Shown piece after piece: positions 7,305 to 14,365 of a stretch of 16,683 bases of DNA. The notes beneath the pieces were generated by a model. That model was not told where the DNA came from. It ran no database searches and saw nothing but the letters and a program-made list of their open reading frames with translations. The first letter of the stretch is position 1, and each line of letters begins with the position of its first letter. Made by a program: the position numbers and the translations under genes. Source of the DNA: Ilumatobacteraceae bacterium (GTDB lineage: Bacteria; Actinomycetota; Acidimicrobiia; Acidimicrobiales; Ilumatobacteraceae). The DNA is taken from positions 1-16,683 of the forward strand of contig JAENVT010000453.1 of assembly GCA_016650435.1 (NCBI GenBank). The letters are read 5' to 3'.

Positions 7305-10090
7305 TGTTCAGCTCCGAATGCGGCGACGAGTTCGTCGAGCGAGATCGGCGGATAGCCGGGGAGGGTGAAGGCCGGTGCATCGGTGACCGTGCCGAGGACG
7401 GTGACCGATTCGTCGAGTTGCTCACCGAGCCATGCCACGTCGCCGGGAGCGAGTTCACAGACAAAGCGGCTCGACGATTCGCTGAACAACGCCGACACCG
7501 AGTCGGGGCCGGGCAGCGTTTCGATCGACAAGCCGAGGCGCCCGGCAATTGCCATCTCGGCGAGCGCAACCGCGAGTCCGCCCTCACTCAGGTCGTGACA
7601 TGCCGTGACACGCCCGGATCGCAGCGCTTGGTGCAATCGTCGGTACCGGGTGTGTGCTGCGACGTCGGGTGCAGGCACCGTCGCCGGCGATGACATCTCG
7701 TGCACCTTGCCGAAGTGGCTGCCACCGAATTCGCATGACGTCGAGCCGATTTGCACGACGACGTTTCCGGCACGCTTCAGATCAGGAGTCACCGCGGCGT
7801 TGACATCGGGGACGTGAGCAATGGCGGTGATGACCAAGGTCGGCGGAACAGAATGGCGGGCCCCATCGGTTCCGAGATATTCGTTGTTCAACGAATCCTT
7901 GCCGCTCACGAACGGCGCGTGATGTGCGACCGACGCATCGCAGCAACCGCGCACAGCTTCGACGAGCTCGCCGAGTGTCGACGGCCGGCGTGGATCGCCC
8001 CACGAGAAGTTGTCGAGCAGAGCGATCTTGTCGGGGTCGGCACCAACTGCGACGACATTGCGGATTGCTTCGTCGACCACAGCGTGGGCCATTCGGTAGG
8101 GGTCCAGTTCGCCGAACCACGGGTTGACGCCGATGCCGATTGCCAGCCCGTGGGTGTCGGCCGGATCGGCGATCACGACACCATCGGCGTGACCGTCGCG
8201 ACGACGGCCGACGAGGGGTCGCACCACGGTGCTGCCGAGGATCTCGTGGTCGTACCGGCGGATCACCGATTCCTTCGAAGCGATGTTCGGATGGCGAAGC
8301 AGTGCCAGCAGCGTCGCGGTCACATCCGGGCACGCGGGGGCAGCTGCGGTGTCGTGGTCGGGTGCCGGCAGCACCGCTTCCATGTCGCGCTGTGGCCTGC
8401 CATCGTGGAGAAAATGTGTGTCGAGATGCAAGACGGTCGTGTCGCCGTGGCGGACATGCAACATGTTGTCGCCCGTGAACGTTCCCAGTGCGGTTGCTTC
8501 GATGCCGTGAAGTTCGCAGCGTTGTTGCAATTGCAACCACGCCGAATCTTGGGCCGAATTCGGGACCGCTACCACCATTCGTTCTTGCGCCTCGCTGAGC
8601 CAGATCTCCCATGGCCGCAGGCCCGGGTATTTCAGCGGGGCAACGGCCAAGTCGACATCGGCGCCGATTCCCTCGGCCATTTCGCCGATCGCTGATGACA
8701 GTCCGCCAGCTCCGCAATCGGTGATGGCTGTGAACAGCCCTGTGGCGTCGCGCAACACATCGATCAACAACTTCTCGACGATTGGATCACCGATCTGCAC
8801 ACTCGCACCGGCGACATCGCCGGTGGTCGCATCCATCGTTGCGCTGGAGAACGTTGCGCCGCGTAGACCATCGCGTCCGGTTCGGCCGCCGAGCACTACC
8901 ACGAGGTCACCGACGTGAGGGCCTGTCGGCAGGGGAGCGTCGTCGGCGATACCGATGCATCCGCAGTACACCAGGGGGTTTGCGATGTATCCCGGGTCGT
9001 AGAGCACCGCGCCGGCAACGGTGGGAAGGCCGATCTTGTTGCCATAGTCGGCGACCCCGGCGACGACACCGCTCTCGATGAGCCGTGGGTGCAGCACACC
9101 ATCGGGCACGAGCGAGGGATCGAGATCGGTCGGGCCGAAGCACAAGACGTCGGTGACGGCGATCGGGCGGTGGGCGGCGCCCATGACATCGCGAATGACT
9201 CCACCGACGCCGGTGTTCGCACCGCCGAACGGCTCGATCGCCGATGGGTGGTTGTGCGTTTCCGCCTTGACGGCGATGGTCGTGCCTTCGGAGAACGAGA
9301 CGATTCCTGCGTTGCCGACAAACGCGCTGCGCAAGAACGGCGCGTCGATGGCAGTCGTCGCGTCGCGCAGTTGTTGGAGGAGCGGGGTGATGACTTGGCC
9401 ATCGGCGTCGGTGATGCGGGCCCTGAAAGTCTTGTGAGCGCAGTGCTCGCTCCATGTCTGGGCCAAAGTCTCCAGCTCGACGTCGGTCGCGGCTCGACCG
9501 GCTTGGCGGAAGTGAGCAGCAATAGCGCGTAGCTCGGCCGGGTCGAGCGACAGGCCGCGCTCACGGTTGAGGGCCGCGAGGGCATCGTCATCGAGGCCTT
9601 CGAGCTCGACAAGCTCGACACCGGTGCCGGCCGTTGCCTCGTCGTCGACGAACGTCGGCTCGATCGTTCCCGTCGCCCATCGCTCGATGACCGGGTTGGC
9701 CAAAAGACGTCTGGCGAGCACCGCCATCGTTTCGTCGTCGACATTGCCGTGTACCTCGTAGCGCGTGCCGGTGGCCACCGCGGCGATAGGCGCATCGATC
9801 GTCTCGGCGGCGAGAGCCACGGCCTGGGCCGAGGCATCGGTCACACCTGGCAGTAGTGCCGTCTCGATCGCCTTCGTTGCCGGCACGGTCCACTCGCCGG
9901 TCTGCAGCAACGGATCCACCAGGAGCGCGTGAAGTTGCGTCCGATCACTGCCGCCGGCAAGAAAGACCAGGTCAGCGACGTCGATCGCGGTGATATCGGT
10001 CAAGCCGAGGGCATGGGCATCGGCCAGCAATGTGGCAGCGCGAGGGTCTGTGGCGGTTGATCGAATGGTCAACCTGTCGACTCCGAGCAC
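7301..10090 (-). CDS. purL: FGAM synthase with fused PurS-like N-terminal domain (PurSL)
   Basis: ATP-dependent FGAM synthase, converting FGAR and ammonia to FGAM. At 929 residues it is longer than the roughly 740-residue small PurL and shorter than the roughly 1300-residue PurL that also contains the glutaminase. Residues 1-160 form two PurS-like halves (VDRLTIRSTA; TRYEVHGNVDDETM), then a linker (LSLDPAELRAIAAHF) and TWSEHCAHKTF (212-222). Catalytic ETHNHP (277-282), FGGANTGVGG, DYGNKIGLP, DCGAGGLSSA and CHDLSEGGLAVA follow. There is no glutaminase domain at the C-terminus, and the next gene is purQ. The start is GTG at 10090; a stop codon lies immediately upstream in frame. A TAGGTT hexamer 7 nt upstream suggests a leaderless transcript. 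It is the first gene of the operon and divergent from a histidine phosphatase. Confidence 0.96.
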   Translation of the reverse strand: MLGVDRLTIRSTATDPRAATLLADAHALGLTDITAIDVADLVFLAGGSDRTQLHALLVDPLLQTGEWTVPATKAIETALLPGVTDASAQAVALAAETIDAPIAAVATGTRYEVHGNVDDETMAVLARRLLANPVIERWATGTIEPTFVDDEATAGTGVELVELEGLDDDALAALNRERGLSLDPAELRAIAAHFRQAGRAATDVELETLAQTWSEHCAHKTFRARITDADGQVITPLLQQLRDATTAIDAPFLRSAFVGNAGIVSFSEGTTIAVKAETHNHPSAIEPFGGANTGVGGVIRDVMGAAHRPIAVTDVLCFGPTDLDPSLVPDGVLHPRLIESGVVAGVADYGNKIGLPTVAGAVLYDPGYIANPLVYCGCIGIADDAPLPTGPHVGDLVVVLGGRTGRDGLRGATFSSATMDATTGDVAGASVQIGDPIVEKLLIDVLRDATGLFTAITDCGAGGLSSAIGEMAEGIGADVDLAVAPLKYPGLRPWEIWLSEAQERMVVAVPNSAQDSAWLQLQQRCELHGIEATALGTFTGDNMLHVRHGDTTVLHLDTHFLHDGRPQRDMEAVLPAPDHDTAAAPACPDVTATLLALLRHPNIASKESVIRRYDHEILGSTVVRPLVGRRRDGHADGVVIADPADTHGLAIGIGVNPWFGELDPYRMAHAVVDEAIRNVVAVGADPDKIALLDNFSWGDPRRPSTLGELVEAVRGCCDASVAHHAPFVSGKDSLNNEYLGTDGARHSVPPTLVITAIAHVPDVNAAVTPDLKRAGNVVVQIGSTSCEFGGSHFGKVHEMSSPATVPAPDVAAHTRYRRLHQALRSGRVTACHDLSEGGLAVALAEMAIAGRLGLSIETLPGPDSVSALFSESSSRFVCELAPGDVAWLGEQLDESVTVLGTVTDAPAFTLPGYPPISLDELVAAFGAEQ
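7312..7315 (-). promoter_or_regulatory. purQ ribosome binding site supporting a GTG start
   Basis: GGAG on the minus strand within the last codons of purL, 7 nt upstream of the GTG start of purQ. It supports the GTG at 7304 as the start. Confidence 0.75.
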
Positions 10091-10097
10091 CTATGTG

Positions 10098-10103
10098 AAC
10101 CTA
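10098..10103 (-). promoter_or_regulatory. Predicted -10 element of the purine operon
   Basis: TAGGTT on the minus strand fits the TANNNT actinobacterial -10 pattern and ends 7 nt before the purL GTG. The transcript would then start at or next to the start codon, which agrees with the lack of a good Shine-Dalgarno sequence. No clear -35 hexamer is seen. This is inference from sequence only. Confidence 0.5.
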
Positions 10104-10143
10104 GAGCAGCGACCCGGACAGGCGGTCGCACGCGAACGAAAAG

Positions 10144-10149
10144 TAAGCT
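10144..10149 (+). promoter_or_regulatory. Predicted -10 element of the histidine phosphatase gene
   Basis: TAAGCT fits TANNNT and ends 9 nt before the GTG at 10159, giving a leaderless or very short-leader transcript. It lies 40 bp from the opposing purL -10 in a 68-bp divergent spacer. Confidence 0.4.
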
Positions 10150-10158
10150 CCCCGCCTT

Positions 10159-10821
10159 GTGACCCGCCTCGTGTTGATCCGCCACGGAGAATCGAAGACA
10201 ACGGTGTCCAGGGTGATCGGGGGGCATCGAACCTGCAGCGGGCTTTCCCCGCTCGGCCGCCAGCAGGCCGAACGACTGCGAGATCGACTAGCGATCGGCC
10301 ACGAGATCAACGCCGATGTCTTGATCTCCAGCCATTACTCCCGCGCCCGTGAGACCGCCGAGATCATCGCCCCGGCCCTCGGTGGGCTGCCGGTGATCGA
10401 GGATGAGGGCTTCGGCGAACACGATCCCGGTCCCGATTGTGATGGGATGGGCTTCGACGACTACATCGAGCGGTATGGCGGTGGCTGGTGGGAGGGCGAT
10501 CCGTTCGGAACCAGCTTTCCCGGCGGTGAGACGATTGCTGCGTTTCAATTTCGAATCGGCCAGACCATCCGCCGCATCATCGATACCTACGCCGACAAGA
10601 CCGTCGTGGTGGCCTGTCATGGCGGGGTCGTCGATGCCGCGCTTCGGCTGGCGTTGAAGTCGCCCCCGACCGGCGCCTTCGAAATCCAGACCCTCAACAC
10701 CTCGATCACCGAGATCCAACTGATCAAGGACAACCTCTGGCGCCTGATCCGCTACAACGACATCGGCCACCTCGTCGGCCTCCCCACAGCCACCACCCCC
10801 GTTCCCCCCGATGAGGGATGA
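10159..10821 (+). CDS. Histidine phosphatase family protein (phosphoglycerate-mutase-like)
   Basis: A 220-residue member of the histidine phosphatase superfamily. LIRHGES places the phosphorylated His9 behind Arg8. SSHYSRARETAE (58-69) supplies a second phosphate-binding Arg (Arg62 or Arg64). GFGEHDPG carries the probable acid Glu87, and VACHGGVV has the second catalytic His154. All core residues are present, so it is likely active. The substrate cannot be told from sequence: phosphoglycerate mutase, sugar-phosphate or nucleotide phosphatase are all possible. No signal peptide is visible. GTG start; the tail is Pro/Thr-rich (TATTPVPPDEG). It is divergently transcribed from the purine operon and shares its 68-bp promoter region, which hints at, but does not prove, a link to nucleotide metabolism. 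Confidence 0.88.
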   Translation: MTRLVLIRHGESKTTVSRVIGGHRTCSGLSPLGRQQAERLRDRLAIGHEINADVLISSHYSRARETAEIIAPALGGLPVIEDEGFGEHDPGPDCDGMGFDDYIERYGGGWWEGDPFGTSFPGGETIAAFQFRIGQTIRRIIDTYADKTVVVACHGGVVDAALRLALKSPPTGAFEIQTLNTSITEIQLIKDNLWRLIRYNDIGHLVGLPTATTPVPPDEG

Positions 10822-10828
10822 GCCGCAC

Positions 10829-10987
10829 GCAACTGACTCACGTGTGAGCCCGATCGCACGTGTGGCGCGGCACCGGACTCACGTGTGCCCCGGATCGCGC
10901 CGACTCCGGCCCGGCAACTGACTCACGTGTGAGCCCGATCGCGCGTGTGGCGCGGCACCCGACTCACGTGTGCTCCGGATCGCGCCG
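10829..10987. repeat. 85-bp tandem repeat with four GACTCACGTGTG words
   Basis: Two copies with an 85-bp period: 10829-10913 and 10914-10987 (second copy cut short by about 11 bp). They differ at three positions over the shared 74 bp. Each copy contains the 12-mer GACTCACGTGTG twice, at 10835, 10876, 10920 and 10961, with spacings of 41, 44 and 41. The palindrome CACGTG occurs five times (10839, 10857, 10880, 10924, 10965). CTCA-CGTG-TGAG can form a short hairpin. The array fills the spacer between the convergent phosphatase and WS/DGAT genes. No ORF of merit is in it. It could be a REP-like dispersed element, a protein-binding array or a transcription barrier. Confidence 0.9.
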
Positions 10988-10995
10988 CCTGGGGT

Positions 10996-12486
10996 CTAGG
11001 CGGGGATGGAGGCGAGCAGTTCTTTCATTGCGGCCTGCAGCAACTCGGTCAGCAGCCAAACGTCGGGGACCAGTTCGCGGCAGGCGATGAATCCGAAGTC
11101 GAGGTTTCCGTTGTAGCTCTGCACGGTCATGTTCAGCCCCTGGCCATCGGCGAGTGCCGACACGGGGTAGAAGTGCAGCAGTTTGGCGCCGGCCATGTAC
11201 AGGGGTGCGTTCGGCCCGGGCACGTTGGAGATGACCAGGTTGAACGGTGGGTTCATGCGGTCGGCGATGCGCAGCCGGCTGGCCATCCGCATTGCCCGAG
11301 CAGCGATGGCCGGGGGAGCGAACTGGGTGTAGTCCATCAGCATCTCGGCGGGAATCGCGGCGTGGCTGTCTTTTGCGGCGTTCATGCTTTGTTGCACGCG
11401 TCGCAGGCGCTTGACTGGATCTTTCTGGTTGGTCGCCAGGTCGGCCAGGAGAGCCGAAACCCGGTTCTGGTACGCATCGGTCTCGTTTCCGCTGCGCACG
11501 CTGACCGGCACCATGGCGATGAGGCTCTCCTTTGGCAAACAGTCGTGGTGGAGCAGGTAGCTGCGCAGCGCGCCGGAGCACAAAGTCATCACGACATCGT
11601 TGAAGGTGCATCCGAAGGCGCGGCGAACGGTCTTGGCATCGTCGAGCGCGACTGTCGTGTAGGCGAATCGCCGATGCGGGGTGATGGCCTGATTCCACGG
11701 CGTGCGCGGCGCGTGCGTCGGTGGCAGCGCCGGTGGCTTGTCGGTGTCTTCGCCGTACTGCGATCGCAGTCGGTGGCGCATCAGCGTGCCCACGGGGCCC
11801 GGCATTGGCTGGGCGACCATGTCGGCGATCGCCCGAAGCCCGCCCGAACGGGTTGCCGTGGCGAGCTCGCGTACTGTGCGCACGCCGAGTCGAATCATCT
11901 TCTCGGGTCGCCGGAGATATTCGCCGAGCGTGATCCGCAACATCTCCTCGTCGCTCGGCACGGTTTCCGGCTCCCACGGCGATGGGCCGGTGATCGGTCG
12001 AAAATTGGGATCGAGGTCGAGGATGGCCGCCAGCATCAGGGCACCTGATGCTCCGTCGATCGCTGCGTGGTGCACCTTGGTGAGTTGGGCGATCTGGCGG
12101 CCCTCGTCGACACCCTCGATCACGTACAGCTCCCAGAGCGGCCTGGCCCTGTCGAGTGGACGGCCGACGATCCTGCTGATGGCTTCGGCCAGTTGCTGTG
12201 GCGTGCCGGGAGGTGCGACTGCGTGATGGCGGACGTGGAAGTCGATGTCGAAATCGGGATCCTCGATCCAATACGGCAGATCGAGACCGAGGGGAACTTC
12301 GACCAATCGTCTGCGGAACGGAGCGAGCTGATCGATGCGCTCGAGGATGATCTGCTTGGTCGCCTCAAGACCAGCACCGCCAGGCGCGCCATTGGGATCG
12401 TAGATGTTGAGCGACGAAACGTGGCCGAACGTGCTTGCTGTCTCCATGTTCAAGAAGCTCGCATCGATGCCGCTCAGTTGACGCAT
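10996..12486 (-). CDS. Wax ester synthase/diacylglycerol acyltransferase (WS/DGAT)
   Basis: Acyl-CoA-dependent acyltransferase that makes wax esters and/or triacylglycerol, typical of lipid-storing actinobacteria and usually membrane- or lipid-droplet-associated. The 496-residue product has the family N-terminus (LSGIDASFLNMET), PLDRARPLWELYVIEG (110-125) and the catalytic HHAAIDG at 139-145 (HHxxxDG). Later landmarks are FNDVVMTLCSGALRSYL and NLVISNVPGPNAPLY. The ATG at 12486 is preferred over the one at 12564 because homology begins there and TACAGT ends 6 nt upstream, fitting a leaderless transcript; GGAG is too far away for a ribosome site. Divergent from the metallo-hydrolase gene by 76 bp; ends next to the 85-bp repeat. 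Whether it prefers alcohols or diacylglycerol cannot be told. Confidence 0.93.
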   Translation of the reverse strand: MRQLSGIDASFLNMETASTFGHVSSLNIYDPNGAPGGAGLEATKQIILERIDQLAPFRRRLVEVPLGLDLPYWIEDPDFDIDFHVRHHAVAPPGTPQQLAEAISRIVGRPLDRARPLWELYVIEGVDEGRQIAQLTKVHHAAIDGASGALMLAAILDLDPNFRPITGPSPWEPETVPSDEEMLRITLGEYLRRPEKMIRLGVRTVRELATATRSGGLRAIADMVAQPMPGPVGTLMRHRLRSQYGEDTDKPPALPPTHAPRTPWNQAITPHRRFAYTTVALDDAKTVRRAFGCTFNDVVMTLCSGALRSYLLHHDCLPKESLIAMVPVSVRSGNETDAYQNRVSALLADLATNQKDPVKRLRRVQQSMNAAKDSHAAIPAEMLMDYTQFAPPAIAARAMRMASRLRIADRMNPPFNLVISNVPGPNAPLYMAGAKLLHFYPVSALADGQGLNMTVQSYNGNLDFGFIACRELVPDVWLLTELLQAAMKELLASIPA

Positions 12487-12492
12487 GACCGC

Positions 12493-12498
12493 ACTGTA
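12493..12498 (-). promoter_or_regulatory. Predicted -10 element of the WS/DGAT gene
   Basis: TACAGT on the minus strand fits TANNNT and ends 6 nt before the ATG at 12486. A transcript from it would begin at the start codon. No -35 hexamer is evident. Confidence 0.45.
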
Positions 12499-12562
12499 AT
12501 GCTCCGTTTGTCGAGCCGGTTTCGAGGTCGCGCCGACTGGCGGCGCGTGATAGGACTGGCGC

Positions 12563-13525
12563 ATGCCAGAGGACTACACGCGCGGGCTTCACGAGGTCGC
12601 CGACGGTTGTCACGCCTACCTGCAACCCGACGGCAGTTGGGGTTGGAGCAACGCCGGTCTCATCATCGGCGACGGGGCATCGCTGCTGGTCGACACGCTG
12701 TTCGATCTGCAGCTGACACAGCGGATGCTCGATTCGATGCGGTCGGTCACCAACGCCTCGCCGATCGCCCAGGTGGTCAACACACATGCCAACGGTGACC
12801 ACTGTTTCGGAAACATCTTGGTCGACAACGCCGAGATCATTGCCACGTCGGCAACTGCGCGCGAGATGGCCGAAGTGCCGCCGTCGTTGCTCGCCGGATT
12901 GAACAGCGCGCCGGGCGATGTCGGCGACATGTTCCGCAGCTTCTTCGGAGCGTTCGACTTCGATGGCATCGAGTTGCGCCTGCCCAATCGCACCTTCGAC
13001 GGCAGGATCGATCTCGATGTCGCCGGCCGAACCGTCGAGTTGATCGAGGTCGGCCCGGCACACACCAGTGGCGACACGCTTGCCTATGTGCCCGACGCCA
13101 AGACGATCTATACCGGCGACATCTTGTTCATCGGCGGCACGCCGATCGTGTGGGCCGGTCCGTTGAGCAACTGGGTCGCGGCGTGTGATCTGATGTTGTC
13201 GATGGACGTCGATGTCGTGGTACCTGGCCACGGCCCGGTGACCGACAAGGCCGGCATCAGGTCTGTCCGCGACTATCTCTCGTTCGTCGACGAGGCCGCC
13301 GGCCGCCTGCAGGCGTCGGGTGTCGATGCATGGGAGGCGACACGCGAGATCGCCGCGGACATCAAAGCCCGGCCCGACTTCGGGTCGCTCGGCGAGTTCG
13401 GCCGGATCGCCGTCAACGTCGACACCGTCTACCGCCACCTCGACTCGACCTATACCTCGCCGAACGTGGTCGAGCAATTCCGGCGTATGGCCGTGCTCGA
13501 AAGCGAAGGGCAGTCAGCTCACTGA
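12563..13525 (+). CDS. Metallo-beta-lactamase-fold hydrolase, HxNxDH variant
   Basis: A 320-residue cytoplasmic-looking protein of the metallo-beta-lactamase fold. Metal-ligand motifs in order: NTHANGDH (His75, Asp79, His80; Asn77 where the classical HxHxDH has the second His), AHTSGDT (His167), YTGDILF (Asp186) and VPGHGPV (His223). The lost His would normally bind the first metal, so metal use may differ. The C-terminal 90 residues are a mostly helical tail (SVRDYLSFVDEAAG). Substrate unknown; hydrolases of thioesters, lactones or sulfates share this fold. Start ATG is preceded by AGGA at 12552-12555 with 7-nt spacing. Divergent from WS/DGAT; its last 12 nt overlap the convergent SURF1 gene. 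Confidence 0.87.
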   Translation: MPEDYTRGLHEVADGCHAYLQPDGSWGWSNAGLIIGDGASLLVDTLFDLQLTQRMLDSMRSVTNASPIAQVVNTHANGDHCFGNILVDNAEIIATSATAREMAEVPPSLLAGLNSAPGDVGDMFRSFFGAFDFDGIELRLPNRTFDGRIDLDVAGRTVELIEVGPAHTSGDTLAYVPDAKTIYTGDILFIGGTPIVWAGPLSNWVAACDLMLSMDVDVVVPGHGPVTDKAGIRSVRDYLSFVDEAAGRLQASGVDAWEATREIAADIKARPDFGSLGEFGRIAVNVDTVYRHLDSTYTSPNVVEQFRRMAVLESEGQSAH

Positions 13526-14338
13526 TTCGTCGTCGGCGATCGGTATGTAGGCCGACCGTCGTTTCTTGTTCGGCTTACCGGAGCGAGTGGCCAACGAACG
13601 ACGCACGGCCAACACCCATCCGACGATCACGCACCCGCTGAAGATGAACCATTGAACTGTGTACGACAGATGCGGGCCCTCGTCGAGGGTGGGGGCGACG
13701 ATCGGTTCCAACGCCTTGGCATCGGGAGGTGCCGACTCGAGTTGTTCGACGTACATCGGCAGCACGGTCGTTTCGAACTGCTTGGCCAGCACACCGACGT
13801 CGATTCGGCGTATCTCGGTCAGCACACCCGTGCTGGCGTCGGCGGCTTGGCCAGTGCCGCGCCGTTCGCTGGCGCGCAACCGCCCGATGATCTGGATCGA
13901 GCCGGCCGGCAGCGCCGGCGGGGCGTCGGCCTCGCGAACGAAACCACGGTTGACCAACAGCAGCGTCCCGTCGGTGAGCTGCAATGCATCCACAACATTT
14001 CGTCCGCTGTCACCATTCTGCGAACGATTGACCACGAGGAACTCGTGCCCCGGCACGTAGGTTCCTGTCGCTCGAACGCGCCGCCATTCGATCGCCGAAG
14101 GCTTGGCGACCGCCGGGTCCAGTTCGTCGAGAGGAGCGATCGGCTGGTTGGCGTTGGCGCGCACCTGAGCGTTGAACTGCCTGCGCTCGTCGAGACGGCG
14201 CAACTGCCAGAAGGCGAGGTTGATCATGGTGACCACCAGGACGACAACGAGCAGGTGAAAGGCGATCCATTTCGGCGTGATCAGGAATCGAAACCTGGAC
14301 CGCGAACGCCTCGGCACGTCGGCGGGATCGGTGGCCAT
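13514..14338 (-). CDS. SURF1 family cytochrome c oxidase assembly protein
   Basis: Membrane protein that helps insert heme a during biogenesis of aa3-type cytochrome c oxidase. The 274-residue protein has the SURF1 layout: an N-terminal basic stretch, a membrane segment at about 23-45 ending in FWQLRRLDER, an external domain of about 180 residues, and a second membrane segment at about 227-247. The family motif HLSYTVQWF (223-231) just precedes the latter. A basic cytoplasmic tail follows (RSGKPNKKRRS). Start ATG at 14338 is 27 bp from the divergent phosphotransferase start, and TAGCCT ends 9 nt upstream. No oxidase structural genes are in the window. Its 3' end overlaps the metallo-hydrolase gene tail to tail. 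Confidence 0.92.
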   Translation of the reverse strand: MATDPADVPRRSRSRFRFLITPKWIAFHLLVVVLVVTMINLAFWQLRRLDERRQFNAQVRANANQPIAPLDELDPAVAKPSAIEWRRVRATGTYVPGHEFLVVNRSQNGDSGRNVVDALQLTDGTLLLVNRGFVREADAPPALPAGSIQIIGRLRASERRGTGQAADASTGVLTEIRRIDVGVLAKQFETTVLPMYVEQLESAPPDAKALEPIVAPTLDEGPHLSYTVQWFIFSGCVIVGWVLAVRRSLATRSGKPNKKRRSAYIPIADDESVS

Positions 14339-14347
14339 CAGCGTCGC

Positions 14348-14357
14348 AGGCTACCTT
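14348..14357. promoter_or_regulatory. Overlapping divergent -10 elements sharing a TA step
   Basis: TACCTT on the plus strand (14352-14357) ends 8 nt before the phosphotransferase ATG. TAGCCT on the minus strand (14353-14348) ends 9 nt before the SURF1 ATG. Both fit TANNNT and share the TA at 14352-14353. The whole divergent spacer is only 27 bp, so a promoter must lie here or inside the genes. Confidence 0.5.
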
Positions 14358-14365
14358 CGCAGTCG

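Noticed and set aside
7751..8717. Long frames on both strands inside purL
   Set aside because: Overlap the PurL core motifs in other frames; composition is that of frame shadows.
10829..10987. CRISPR array
   Set aside because: Only two 85-bp units, intervening sequence is itself repeated rather than unique, and no cas genes are present.
13652..14365. 238-codon upstream extension of the phosphotransferase frame
   Set aside because: Antisense to SURF1, which has clear motifs; kinase similarity begins at 14366.
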